Made by a program: the position numbers and the translations under genes
NCBI GenBank assembly: GCA_020632595.1
Contig: JACKFF010000013.1
Location: 40,146 to 104,145, forward strand
DNA from: Nitrospiraceae bacterium
GTDB lineage: Bacteria > Nitrospirota > Nitrospiria > Nitrospirales > UBA8639
Length of the DNA: 64,000 nt
Direction of reading: 5' to 3'
In this document: positions 16,222 through 24,751 of the stretch, piece after piece
How positions within the stretch are numbered: the first letter of the stretch is position 1
Layout of the letters: each line of letters opens with the position of its first letter
The notes under the pieces: model-generated
Told to the model about the DNA's origin: nothing
The model's input: only the letters and a program-made list of their open reading frames with translations
Databases searched by the model: none

Positions 16222-17526
16222 ATGGCCGCATTGGTTGTTGTCGGCTCCCAATGGGGAGATGAAGGAAAAGGAAAAATTGTGGACCTTCTGGCCAGGGATG
16301 CGGATATCATTGTCCGCTATCAGGGAGGTTCCAATGCCGGCCATACGGTCATTACCAATAAAGGCACCTTTATTTTTCATTTGATTCCATCGGGTATTCT
16401 CTATCGAGGGAAGGTGTGCGCGTTGGGGAATGGGGTTGCCATTGATCCAGCCGGGTTGATCGAGGAATTGGACCGTTTGACTACCAAGGGGATTCCCGTT
16501 GGAAAACGATTTCTTATTAGTAATCGGGCCCATGTCATCATGCCCTATCATAAAGCCATTGATAAGGCTGAAGAGCAGGCGAAAGGGGCTCGCCGAATCG
16601 GGACGACGGGCCGAGGTATTGGTCCGGCGTATGTCGATAAAATGGCGCGAGTCGGCATTCGCATGGGAGATTTGCTGAATCCGGATGTGTTGCAACAAAA
16701 GATCCGGGAAAACCTGGTGGAAATTAATGCGTTCTTAGAGCGCATTTACAATGTGGATGGTTTTACAGTTGAGAAGGTTTTTAAAGATTATCAAGCCTAT
16801 GGTGAGCGACTTCGTCCGCATATTACCGATGTAGCCTTGGTCTTGGACCGGGCCTTTGAACGGGGGAAGCGTGTCTTGTTTGAAGGCGCACAAGGGACCC
16901 ATTTAGATGTCGATTTTGGGACGTATCCCTATGTCACCTCTTCAAGTTCCTGCTCGGGTGGGGCGTGTACCGGCAGTGGGGTCGGTCCCACGACGATAAC
17001 GGGGGTTTTAGGTGTCACGAAGGCCTATACGACTCGAGTGGGCGGAGGACCGTTTCCGACAGAATTGACTGATGAAATGGGTCAGCAACTCATGCAGCGT
17101 GGGAATGAATACGGGTCGACGACGGGGCGGGCCCGCCGGTGTGGCTGGTTAGACATGGTGTTATTGCGATATGCCGTTCGAATCAACGGACTCACCTCAT
17201 TGGCCATCACAAAGTTGGATGTGCTGGATGGCTGCAAAGAATTGAAAATTTGTACGGGATACCGATATGAGGGAAAACTCCACAAAGAAATGCCTGGTGA
17301 CTTACAGGTGCTGGCCGGTTGTGAACCGGTATATGAACGATGGAGTGGGTGGGCAACCGACACAACGGGATTGAAAGGGTATAAGCAACTTCCGCCTGCT
17401 GCCAAACGGTATTTAGCCAGAATTGAGGAATTAACCGGATGCCGAATCGATATGATTTCGACCGGGTCCAAACGTGAAGATACCATTGTTGTGAAGAATC
17501 CATTGATTCGGTCCCGCAAAGCCTAA
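16222..17526 (+). CDS. purA: Adenylosuccinate synthetase
   Basis: GTP-dependent joining of IMP and aspartate, the first committed step to AMP. The P-loop-like GSQWGDEGKGK is near the N-terminus; the IMP/GTP-binding GGSNAGHT, GTTGRGIGPAYVDK and TRVGGGPFPTE motifs follow. At 434 residues it is normal length. The ATG beginning MAALVVVG follows GGAGGAAGCT and is preferred to a GTG six codons upstream. It is a single-gene unit between two tRNA genes. Confidence 0.97.
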   Translation: MAALVVVGSQWGDEGKGKIVDLLARDADIIVRYQGGSNAGHTVITNKGTFIFHLIPSGILYRGKVCALGNGVAIDPAGLIEELDRLTTKGIPVGKRFLISNRAHVIMPYHKAIDKAEEQAKGARRIGTTGRGIGPAYVDKMARVGIRMGDLLNPDVLQQKIRENLVEINAFLERIYNVDGFTVEKVFKDYQAYGERLRPHITDVALVLDRAFERGKRVLFEGAQGTHLDVDFGTYPYVTSSSSCSGGACTGSGVGPTTITGVLGVTKAYTTRVGGGPFPTELTDEMGQQLMQRGNEYGSTTGRARRCGWLDMVLLRYAVRINGLTSLAITKLDVLDGCKELKICTGYRYEGKLHKEMPGDLQVLAGCEPVYERWSGWATDTTGLKGYKQLPPAAKRYLARIEELTGCRIDMISTGSKREDTIVVKNPLIRSRKA

Positions 17527-17564
17527 GGACTTACAGGCTTTTTTGTGGCTTTTCGGCGGTAAGT

Positions 17565-17593
17565 TTGACAACAACAGAATCCATTGTTAGCAT
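17565..17593 (+). promoter_or_regulatory. Promoter of tRNA-Lys
   Basis: TTGACA and TAGCAT separated by 17 bases; the tRNA begins 12 bases after the -10 box. Confidence 0.78.
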
Positions 17594-17604
17594 CGCGACC
17601 CGGT

Positions 17605-17680
17605 GAGCCGCTAGCTCAGTTGGTAGAGCATCGCCCTTTTAAGGCGAGGGTCGTGCGTTCGAGCCGCACGCGGCTCACCA
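17605..17680 (+). tRNA. tRNA-Lys (TTT anticodon)
   Basis: 76-base cloverleaf: acceptor GAGCCGC/GCGGCTC, D-arm GCTC/GAGC with the GG of the loop in place, anticodon arm TCGCC/GGCGA with loop CTTTTAA (anticodon TTT), T-arm GTGCG/CGCAC. CCA is encoded. Confidence 0.97.
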
Positions 17681-18207
17681 TAAGTATTAAGAGGTTGCCC
17701 CTCCATCTCATTCCCCTTCTGTGAGAGAGACAGGGTTTGTTGTCGCGCTTCTATTGAAAATTTTTCCTCAGAGAATTTTAGATTTACCAGGGTAACCTGC
17801 ATGATGTGCTTGGGTGACCTGCTGTTAGGTTCATCTAAAAAAAATCCTTTCTCCTCTTTGATAAGCTTTTCTACATTTCTGGACCTGCATAAAGTTCTGA
17901 GAAGAATAAGTCCACTCCCTGAGTATCATACTCCTTACATTGTGTGATGAATATCATTTTGGGTTTGATTGGGGGAAAAGGAAAAATGGGAGATTTGTCC
18001 AAGGGGAAGGCTCTGCCATTAGGGTAGGTGGGATCCCTTTTTACCTTCCACAAATAAAGGCATAAGACATAATATTCTCAAGTTTCTGGCAATTAGAAGG
18101 GTGTGGTGAAAATATGATCATTTTCCTGGCTCCCTGCATGGTGCCTTTAAGATGGTCGTTCCCTTTGCCTTTGCATTTTTGTATGCCAGATTCCTGGGGA
18201 TGAATAG
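17681..18207. other. 527-base gap after tRNA-Lys, no gene recognised
   Basis: AT-richer than its surroundings, with three short minus-strand frames of about 60 codons that lack ribosome sites and protein-like composition. No integrase or repeated tRNA end (attachment duplicate) was found, so there is no support for an integrated element at this tRNA. Confidence 0.5.
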
Positions 18208-18912
18208 ATGACAAAGGTCTCACATAGCATTGGGTATGCCACGCCCATTGACATTGTTTTTGGGCTGTTTATGGCCTACGTATTAGCCCCAGAATTCTAT
18301 TTGGCCCACATCCTGGAAGAGGTGCAACGCGAACAGGGCGCAGTGGAAATTGTGACATTTTGGTCTGCACTAATAGGTGGGGGCATGTTATTGGCATCAA
18401 GCTGGAAATTTTGGAAAAGCGGAAATTGGCTGGCGGCTGGTGTTATCGGAGCGGTTTCCGGTGCTACGCTTCTTTTTGCCGGAGAAGAAGTTGGTTGGGG
18501 ACAGATCCATTTTGGGTGGGAAACTCCCCTCTGGTGGAGTACGCATTTTGGTGGATCAACTGATCTCCATAGCAGCCGGTTTCCTGTTCGAACATTGGCA
18601 GCCATTTTTCTGTTCGTAATATTTTTTCTGTTACCCCTTGTCTGGAAGTTTCAACGACCTTTTCGGTTACCGGCAAATTTAAAACCGGCCATACCGGAAG
18701 GGCCGGTTATTTTCACCATTGCGGTTGCCACCCTCTATCGGGAACTCAAAGGTATCTACTTTTGGCTAACGCCGTTGGGGTACCGAGGTCGTATTTATGA
18801 AGATTTTTTGTGGGGTCTGAATGAACACAAAGAAATGTTGATTGCCATTGCCATGCTTCTGTATGCCCTCTACCGTCTGCCTCATCTTAAACAGATTCGT
18901 TCTTCATCCTGA
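18208..18912 (+). CDS. Integral membrane protein of unknown function
   Basis: A 234-residue protein with about five or six predicted membrane helices (near residues 12-33, 50-65, 75-92, 128-148, 168-180 and 207-222). Distinctive loop motifs are LFAGEEVGWGQIHFGWETP and ELKGIYFWLTPLGYRGRIYEDF, with Glu/His/Trp residues that could line an active site in the membrane. I do not recognise the family. It stands alone, with a gap on both sides. No function assigned. Confidence 0.65.
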   Translation: MTKVSHSIGYATPIDIVFGLFMAYVLAPEFYLAHILEEVQREQGAVEIVTFWSALIGGGMLLASSWKFWKSGNWLAAGVIGAVSGATLLFAGEEVGWGQIHFGWETPLWWSTHFGGSTDLHSSRFPVRTLAAIFLFVIFFLLPLVWKFQRPFRLPANLKPAIPEGPVIFTIAVATLYRELKGIYFWLTPLGYRGRIYEDFLWGLNEHKEMLIAIAMLLYALYRLPHLKQIRSSS

Positions 18913-19099
18913 GTCTTTCGTCCATAGACGTCGGTCCTGATCTTCTTATGTTCTCCCGGCCTGAACAATTTTCTGGCTGCCAGCGGTTCTGAGTGGAATG
19001 GTGATGGTACAATTCTTATGATTTCTTCATTGCGCGCTACCCAAGAAGGACGCCGGGGCACTTTTGGACCGCAGAACTTCAGGTTGTGCCGTCTAGTAC

Positions 19100-20668
19100 T
19101 TAGTGGTGTTGAGTTAATCGAGCCAGGTTAACGTTGGTTTGGGATAACACTAAGGCAAAGGCGGCAAAATCCGTGTCGGTCAATGGATTTCCCGTAGAAC
19201 CTCGATCCACCAGGATGATTCCGATAGGCCTGTTGGGTGCGTACAAGGTTCCGGCAAACCCGGGTTGATTGCCCCAGTATTTTAGAAATGCGGTTGGCAT
19301 GCCTCCGGATTCCCCTTCTTTGACCAATGAAGAATATTGAATAGGGTGAAACCTATGGATCAGTCGATCCCAGAAGTTTCCATGGGAAAGAGGGCAATGA
19401 AACACGGGTTGGATGGTTTCCACATGCGGGCCATAACCGATTTTGGCCTGGAGCATATCTTTTCCTGGTACGACCAATGCGAGCCAGACCCGTTCAAACC
19501 CATATGAAGCGTGGAGAGCTCGGGCGACAAAGGTAAGCAGCGAGGAGGGTTCGGATATTTTCATAGACTGAATGGTGAAATCCAGCAATGGCCTATCGGA
19601 GGCCGGAGAGGGCTGGAGGGAAGGGGATGCTTGCTGAGCCGATGTTGCTGATTCTCTGGAAAGAACCCCTTCGGGGTCTAGAGCCTGATGGATGGTTTGA
19701 GTGAGCCGATGTAGGTGTGGATTGTGAAGAAATAGTCCATCGGCCTCGGATGCGGGCAGAAAGTGCTGTCGGTCAATGTTGATGGCCGAGGCGATTTCTG
19801 AGGCCTGGCTAAAGGCTTTGGACACGGTGTGTTCCAATTGGATCATGGAGAGGCCGAATGGGGGAAGAAACTGTTCGATCAGGCCTTGGAGAACCTCTCC
19901 CTGTCCGGCAGCCAATGGGTTCAGGAGGCAATAACTCAATTCATTCGCGGCTCGAACAATGCCTTCCATGATCTGTTGATCTGCTTCGGGGCGGGATTTG
20001 GGCCAGACGGGCTTTTTCTCTAATAGTTGAACCAGGCTGTCCGGCAGATTCCAATGCTTGGCCATGGCGGCAGCGATGATATGCAGGGGTCTTCCCAAAT
20101 GAGTTAGTTCGGCTTTTGGGATCCTGGCTGGATCCTCCCGGCGTATGACTGCTAGTTGTTCGGCGACGTCGGGTCGACAGAGAGCGAGGATGAGGTCTCC
20201 CAGTGAATAGAGCATGGCATTGGTAAATAACGATCCCGTCTCCCCGTAATTAATGGCTTTCCCCAGTTCCTGTGCCTGAGTTCCCGCGACCAGAGCGCGA
20301 GCCAGTAGGTGTTTCAGATTGGTGGTATCGGCTCCAAAGGTATCCGCTTGTTCAATTAATTGGGCAGAGACCACCATGGCCCGAATGACGTCAAATCCGA
20401 TAAGGGCCACCGCATAGGTTGGGGTTTTGACTGGTGTGCGGGTATGATAGGCAGGGCTGTTTGCGATTTTAATGACATTGGCCATCATGGCTTGATCACG
20501 CATGATAATTTCTCCAATGTCGCTGGCATTTGAGCGTTTATCCTGAGTAAGATTTAGGACTTGGATGCAACTTTGCCTGAGGATAGGCAATGTTTCCGGG
20601 GATTCGGCGAGCAGACTTTCCAGAAACGAAGCAGGGGTCGTGTGGCCGGTGGAAGTGGCGGATTTCAT
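19100..20668 (-). CDS. HDOD domain protein with C-terminal GAF-like region
   Basis: A 522-residue signalling protein. Residues about 15-210 form an HDOD domain (an HD-related, catalytically inactive signalling domain): SPETLPILRQSCIQVLNL, DQAMMANVIKIANSPAYH, VALIGFDVIRAMVVSAQLIE. A low-complexity Ser/Pro/Gln linker near 340-355 leads to a C-terminal ~165-residue region that resembles a GAF sensor (LTFVARALHASYGFERVWLALV; GTLYAPNRPIGIILVDRGS). The pairing is typical of regulatory proteins that read a small ligand. It has no membrane segment. It is divergent from the SWIM gene, and the input and output are unknown. Confidence 0.8.
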   Translation of the reverse strand: MKSATSTGHTTPASFLESLLAESPETLPILRQSCIQVLNLTQDKRSNASDIGEIIMRDQAMMANVIKIANSPAYHTRTPVKTPTYAVALIGFDVIRAMVVSAQLIEQADTFGADTTNLKHLLARALVAGTQAQELGKAINYGETGSLFTNAMLYSLGDLILALCRPDVAEQLAVIRREDPARIPKAELTHLGRPLHIIAAAMAKHWNLPDSLVQLLEKKPVWPKSRPEADQQIMEGIVRAANELSYCLLNPLAAGQGEVLQGLIEQFLPPFGLSMIQLEHTVSKAFSQASEIASAINIDRQHFLPASEADGLFLHNPHLHRLTQTIHQALDPEGVLSRESATSAQQASPSLQPSPASDRPLLDFTIQSMKISEPSSLLTFVARALHASYGFERVWLALVVPGKDMLQAKIGYGPHVETIQPVFHCPLSHGNFWDRLIHRFHPIQYSSLVKEGESGGMPTAFLKYWGNQPGFAGTLYAPNRPIGIILVDRGSTGNPLTDTDFAAFALVLSQTNVNLARLTQHH

Positions 20669-20852
20669 GATGGCACGTCCGGCAGGGTAGTGACAGGTGG
20701 TAATTTCAGGACGTGGTAGTTTTAGATCATGGCAATGGAACTTGGTAATTGGCTCTAAGATTAACTCTCGGTAATATTTTCCGAAACATTAAACCGTTCT
20801 CACCCTTTGATGTGGGAGGCTGGGCTCATTTTTTTGATTGGGTGTTACCTGT

Positions 20853-21614
20853 ATGAGAAATAGAATTTCCTGCTCGGCTCAGGAGCTGAGCCAATTAGAT
20901 GCTGATATGATTCAATCCGTGGTTGGGGGAACGGTCTTCGAGGAAGGCCATCAATATTTTTCTGCCCAACGAGTCAAGATCCTTGATGCGGACCAGACGC
21001 AAATCACGGCAGAGGTCCATGGCGTCTATGGCGTGTATACGCAAATCATTAAGTTGCGAGCAGGAACTTTGTCGACCAGGTGTTCCTGTCCATCCACTGA
21101 GCAACCTTTTTGTCGTCACTGTGTTGCGGTATTACTGCACCAATTTCATAATGGTTCCTCACTTAAGCCGAGTGCCAAGGAAAACCATAAGGACCCGGCT
21201 CCTGCTTCCGATCTGCGGGGACGGGCCGAAGCACCCCATGCGGAGGAATCCGGGGGTGCGGGTGATTTGAATTTTTGGGAAGCCATCCTGTTTATCGACT
21301 GGGTACAGAAAGCTGTTGGACTTTTAGGTAAGGAGGCCACCCTACCTCCGGTTCCTGGTTCGCTCGGGGGAGTGGCTCGAGAATGGGTAGGTGTGGTTGA
21401 ACGCCTTAATGCACAATGCCTGGAGGGAGAGGAAGATCGACTTGATGCGTTGAGGAGTCTGCAATCAGCCGAAGGCATGGTTGATAACCTCACGAAGCAG
21501 TTGCATGTTTTAAAGGAGGAAGCCGCGGCGGCTCAAAAGAATTGCCGGGTATTAGAGGGAAAAGTCAAGCAATTGCAAGATGCATTGGCAGAACTATCTA
21601 AGGCGTCCAACTAG
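20853..21614 (+). CDS. SWIM zinc-finger domain protein
   Basis: A 253-residue protein. The N-terminal half holds a SWIM zinc finger, the Cys/His ligands lying in TRCSCPSTEQPFCRHCVAVLLHQ (C-x-C...C-x-x-C with a following His), a fold that binds DNA or protein. The centre is low-complexity. The C-terminal ~60 residues (EGMVDNLTKQLHVLKEEAAAAQKN...) form a coiled coil. SWIM proteins often accompany SNF2 helicases, but none is next to this one. ATG 20853 is preferred to a TTG five codons upstream. Role unknown. Confidence 0.75.
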   Translation: MRNRISCSAQELSQLDADMIQSVVGGTVFEEGHQYFSAQRVKILDADQTQITAEVHGVYGVYTQIIKLRAGTLSTRCSCPSTEQPFCRHCVAVLLHQFHNGSSLKPSAKENHKDPAPASDLRGRAEAPHAEESGGAGDLNFWEAILFIDWVQKAVGLLGKEATLPPVPGSLGGVAREWVGVVERLNAQCLEGEEDRLDALRSLQSAEGMVDNLTKQLHVLKEEAAAAQKNCRVLEGKVKQLQDALAELSKASN

Positions 21615-21761
21615 GCCAGGTGATTTGCGGCAGGCGTCGTGGGCAATCGGACTTACAAGTTAAGGCAATGGTCAGTAAAAACCTGAGGACAGTCTTCCGA
21701 CCCTCTTCACATAGGAAGAGAGCCGACGGATTTTTTAAAAAAGCCAAACCCATGATATTGT

Positions 21762-22691
21762 TCATGCTCGGATTTTTCTAGGCTCCTCCATCCGGCCAAT
21801 TGATCCATCTGTTCGCCCCACCATCCTAAGTACATTGTCGGCAATTTGGTTCAGCGCAATGGTCGCTGGGGAATTGGGAGCCAGTTCTACCACTGGAAGA
21901 TATTTTAAAATGGACTGTTGCACCTGCATGTCTTCCGGGATATTACCTAAGATAGAAAGGTCGGTTCCGACATATTGCTTCAGCAGATGTTGTAAGTGCA
22001 GAGTATTGATCCTTGATTTGGGAGTCATGCGATTTAAGATAAGGGCCGGTTGAAACATTTTTAAAGCTTCTTGGGCAATCTCCATACCTGATTCACTCGT
22101 TCTTCCAACGGCTTTCAGCACTGCTGTAACACTATGAAAGTCTTTGTCCAGAAGGGCGTCCGCCACTGGGTCGCGGGCTAAAAAAGCTGTAAGAACCTTT
22201 CGAATGGCGGCAAGTTTAATGAATCGATACAGATCTAGAACCGAGGTCGGGTCAGGAGTGGCCACAGCCAGGTAATAGTCCGCGAGGAGAAAAAAGTCCA
22301 GTGCGTGGTAACTAGTGCCCGCGCCGACGTCAACCAGAATGATATCTGCCTCCAGCTTCTGTACGTGCCGAATAAGGCGCCTTTTTTTGGAATGTTGCAA
22401 GTTTGCGGTAATCAGTGTTTCGCCGGTACCAGGAATGAGCTTCAGGGAGGAGAGGCTGGGAATAGGGTGGGCGATCTCATATAAATTAGTTAGAGCGTTT
22501 GTCAAAAAATCTGTGAGAGTGGATGGGGGCTGGAACATCCCGAACAAGATATGAAGATTAGCTCCCCCAATGTCCATATCGACCAGCGTGACGCGAAGTC
22601 CCTTTTTGGCGAGGAGGAGGCCAAGATTGCTGACGACCATGCTTTTTCCAACTCCGCCCTTACCGGAGGCCACTGAAATTATACAAGGCAT
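21762..22691 (-). CDS. MinD/FlhG-like P-loop ATPase
   Basis: A 309-residue ParA/MinD-superfamily ATPase. The deviant Walker A is ASGKGGVGKSM (with the signature Lys), and Walker B/A' are seen as VTLVDMDIGGANLH and ADIILVDVGAGTSYHALDF. GGANLHILFG and the C-terminal helical part place it near FlhG (YlxH) rather than MinD proper; the usual amphipathic C-terminal helix of MinD is not obvious. No flagellar genes or minC/minE flank it, so polar positioning of something other than a flagellum is possible. It converges with the SWIM gene. Confidence 0.82.
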   Translation of the reverse strand: MPCIISVASGKGGVGKSMVVSNLGLLLAKKGLRVTLVDMDIGGANLHILFGMFQPPSTLTDFLTNALTNLYEIAHPIPSLSSLKLIPGTGETLITANLQHSKKRRLIRHVQKLEADIILVDVGAGTSYHALDFFLLADYYLAVATPDPTSVLDLYRFIKLAAIRKVLTAFLARDPVADALLDKDFHSVTAVLKAVGRTSESGMEIAQEALKMFQPALILNRMTPKSRINTLHLQHLLKQYVGTDLSILGNIPEDMQVQQSILKYLPVVELAPNSPATIALNQIADNVLRMVGRTDGSIGRMEEPRKIRA

Positions 22692-22900
22692 CGGTTAAAC
22701 TCCTCTCTCGTAGATTTCACCTTGGAGTGAGTACCACTCTACTCAAAAAAGAGCTTATCATGGGTCCTGCCTTATGCCCATGGCACGGGACTATGCGGGT
22801 GGTGAAAGCGATGAAGTCTTTCTACTCAGCTAGGGCGTTGCAGTGAATCGGGGAAGCTCTTGCCTTTAAAAATGGAAAGTGCTAGGTTATTTTCGAGTAG

Positions 22901-22925
22901 AGTGGGCGTGAGCCCACTTTTTTTT
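22901..22925 (+). terminator. Attenuator-like hairpin in the rimP leader
   Basis: A perfect 7-bp stem AGTGGGC/GCCCACT closed by a GTGA (GNRA) tetraloop and followed by eight T residues ends 31 bases before rimP. It has the form of a rho-independent terminator, yet sits in front of the long rimP-nusA-infB operon. The preceding gene is on the other strand, so it most likely controls read-through into the operon. A comparable leader hairpin is known upstream of rimP in many bacteria. Confidence 0.75.
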
Positions 22926-22956
22926 GGTCTTGGTTTGTGGCCGCTCGTAGTGAGGA

Positions 22957-23442
22957 ATGGTGGTGGCCTTTACGGCTGACAATCTTGAGCAAGTTATTCG
23001 CCAAGTGGGCGAACCTATTGCTCGAGCCTTGGGAGTGGATATCTTCGAGGTTCAGTGCACCGGGAGACCCGCCAAACTTTTGGTTCGATTGACTCTTGAT
23101 AAAAAGGGGGGAGTTGGAATTGAAGATTGTGAACAATTCCATCAATCCCTGCGTCGAACCTGGGAGGTTCTTCACCCGGAGAAAGCCGCGTATCGGTTTG
23201 AAGTTTCTTCGCCTGGTCTAGATCGACCGCTCCGAGATCCCAAAGATTATGAACGAGTGGTGGGCGAACGGCTTCGAGTCACTCTGAAAACCTCGATCAA
23301 CAAGCAATCAGTTGTTTTGGGGCAATTGATTACTATTACAGACATGGGGATTCATTTGATGGATGACAAAAGCAAGAATCCACAGGAAGTAGTTGTACCC
23401 TGGGAAAATATTGCCAAAGCGAGATTAGAGGTTTCGTTCTAA
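22957..23442 (+). CDS. rimP: Ribosome maturation factor RimP
   Basis: A 161-residue 30S assembly factor. The first domain carries LGVDIFEVQCTGRPAKLLVRLTLDKKGGV and the conserved YRFEVSSPGLDRPL; the C-terminal part is the Sm-like domain ending in WENIAKARLEVSF. It is the first gene of the nusA-infB operon, as in most bacteria. GAGGAATGGTGG surrounds the start, and the ATG chosen fits the usual length. Confidence 0.95.
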   Translation: MVVAFTADNLEQVIRQVGEPIARALGVDIFEVQCTGRPAKLLVRLTLDKKGGVGIEDCEQFHQSLRRTWEVLHPEKAAYRFEVSSPGLDRPLRDPKDYERVVGERLRVTLKTSINKQSVVLGQLITITDMGIHLMDDKSKNPQEVVVPWENIAKARLEVSF

Positions 23443-23514
23443 CGTTTTACTGGAAATTCGCAGCAACCGCCCATGTCCGTTTGAACCGCTCATTGTGCCT
23501 TGCGAGGAATACAT

Positions 23515-24723
23515 ATGAAAAGTGAACTCATGTTGGTCATTGATCAAATCGGTCGGGAGAAAGGAATCGACAAGGCCAAAGTTATTTTGGCCCTGGAGTC
23601 GGCGCTTCTCACGGCTGCGAAGAAACGGTTTGGGCATGGTGAAAACATTCAAGTCGATATTGATACGGAAACCGGCGAAATTTCTATCGTGAAGAAAAAG
23701 ACGATTGCCGAGAACGTGATGGATTCTAAGACAGAAATTTCGTTGGAAGATGCCAGGAAAATTGATGATGAAGCTGAAATGGGAGACGAAATCGGTTCAC
23801 TCATTGATTTGGAAGAATTCGGGCGAATAGCTGCACAGGCCGCAAAGCAGGTCATTTGTCAAAAAGTTCGAGAGGCTGAATGGGAATCGATTGAACGGGA
23901 ATATTCCAAAAAAGAAGGGGAACTCGTTCATGGGGTAGTTTTGGGCCAAGAGCGTCGAAATTACCTGGTCGACATTGGAAAAACGGAGGCCCTTCTACCC
24001 ATTCAGGAGCAAATTCCACGGGAAGCCCATAGACGGGGAGATCGAGTGCGGGCTTTGCTGCTGGAAGTTCGAAGAACTCCAAAGGATGTACAAGTGATCC
24101 TTTCCCGGGCGCATCCCCAATTCGTGGTGAAATTGTTTGGCCTGGAAGTACCTGAAATTGCAGAGAAAATTGTTGAAATCAAAGGGGTGGTACGTGAGCC
24201 GGGTGACAGGACGAAGATTTCAGTGGCTTCACGGGATAAGGCGGTTGATCCGGTTGGCGCATGCGTTGGCGTCAAAGGTTCACGTGTTCAGGCCATTGTT
24301 CGGGAGCTGCATGGTGAGAAAATAGATATCATTCCATGGACAAATGATCCTCGGGTTTTTATCGGGGAAGCCTTGAACCCTGCCTCCATTGAAAAAGTAG
24401 GGATTGACGAACAAAAGAAATCTGCCTTGGTGGTGGTGGCCGATTCTCAGCTCTCTTTGGCCATAGGGAAAAATGGGCAAAACGTGCGATTGGCCGCAAA
24501 ATTAACAGGTTGGAAAATCGATATTATTAGTTCTACAGAGTATGAAAAGCAAAAGCTTGAACGAGACCAGGAGATTAAAGCGGCTTTGGCTGAAGAGGCT
24601 GCCCAAATTACGGAAGAGTCGGCGACGGACAATGCCAGAGAAATTGAAAGATCCTCACAAGATGAAATCGTGGAGAATCCAGCGGTGGTACCAACAGAGT
24701 CAGGGCAGAGCTCGGGATCGTAA
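23515..24723 (+). CDS. nusA: Transcription termination/antitermination factor NusA
   Basis: A 402-residue RNA polymerase-binding factor. Order: N-terminal polymerase-binding domain (about 1-125), S1 domain (about 130-200), KH1 and KH2 (with CVGVKGSRVQAIVRELHGEKIDI and LAIGKNGQNVRLAAKLTGWKIDI). An acidic Glu/Ala/Ser-rich tail replaces the C-terminal repeats of E. coli NusA. ATG 23515 follows GAGGA at good spacing; a TTG five codons upstream is less likely. It lies between rimP and infB as usual. Confidence 0.97.
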   Translation: MKSELMLVIDQIGREKGIDKAKVILALESALLTAAKKRFGHGENIQVDIDTETGEISIVKKKTIAENVMDSKTEISLEDARKIDDEAEMGDEIGSLIDLEEFGRIAAQAAKQVICQKVREAEWESIEREYSKKEGELVHGVVLGQERRNYLVDIGKTEALLPIQEQIPREAHRRGDRVRALLLEVRRTPKDVQVILSRAHPQFVVKLFGLEVPEIAEKIVEIKGVVREPGDRTKISVASRDKAVDPVGACVGVKGSRVQAIVRELHGEKIDIIPWTNDPRVFIGEALNPASIEKVGIDEQKKSALVVVADSQLSLAIGKNGQNVRLAAKLTGWKIDIISSTEYEKQKLERDQEIKAALAEEAAQITEESATDNAREIERSSQDEIVENPAVVPTESGQSSGS

Positions 24724-24751
24724 GGATACGGCTTCACAGTAAAGGACGTGC

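Noticed and set aside
17611..18223. Three short minus-strand frames after tRNA-Lys, and the idea of an integrated element at that tRNA
   Set aside because: No start signals or protein-like composition; no integrase and no repeated tRNA end were found.
21762..22691. Calling the MinD-like ATPase MinD or FlhG outright
   Set aside because: No minC, minE or flagellar genes are adjacent, and the membrane-targeting tail typical of MinD is not evident.
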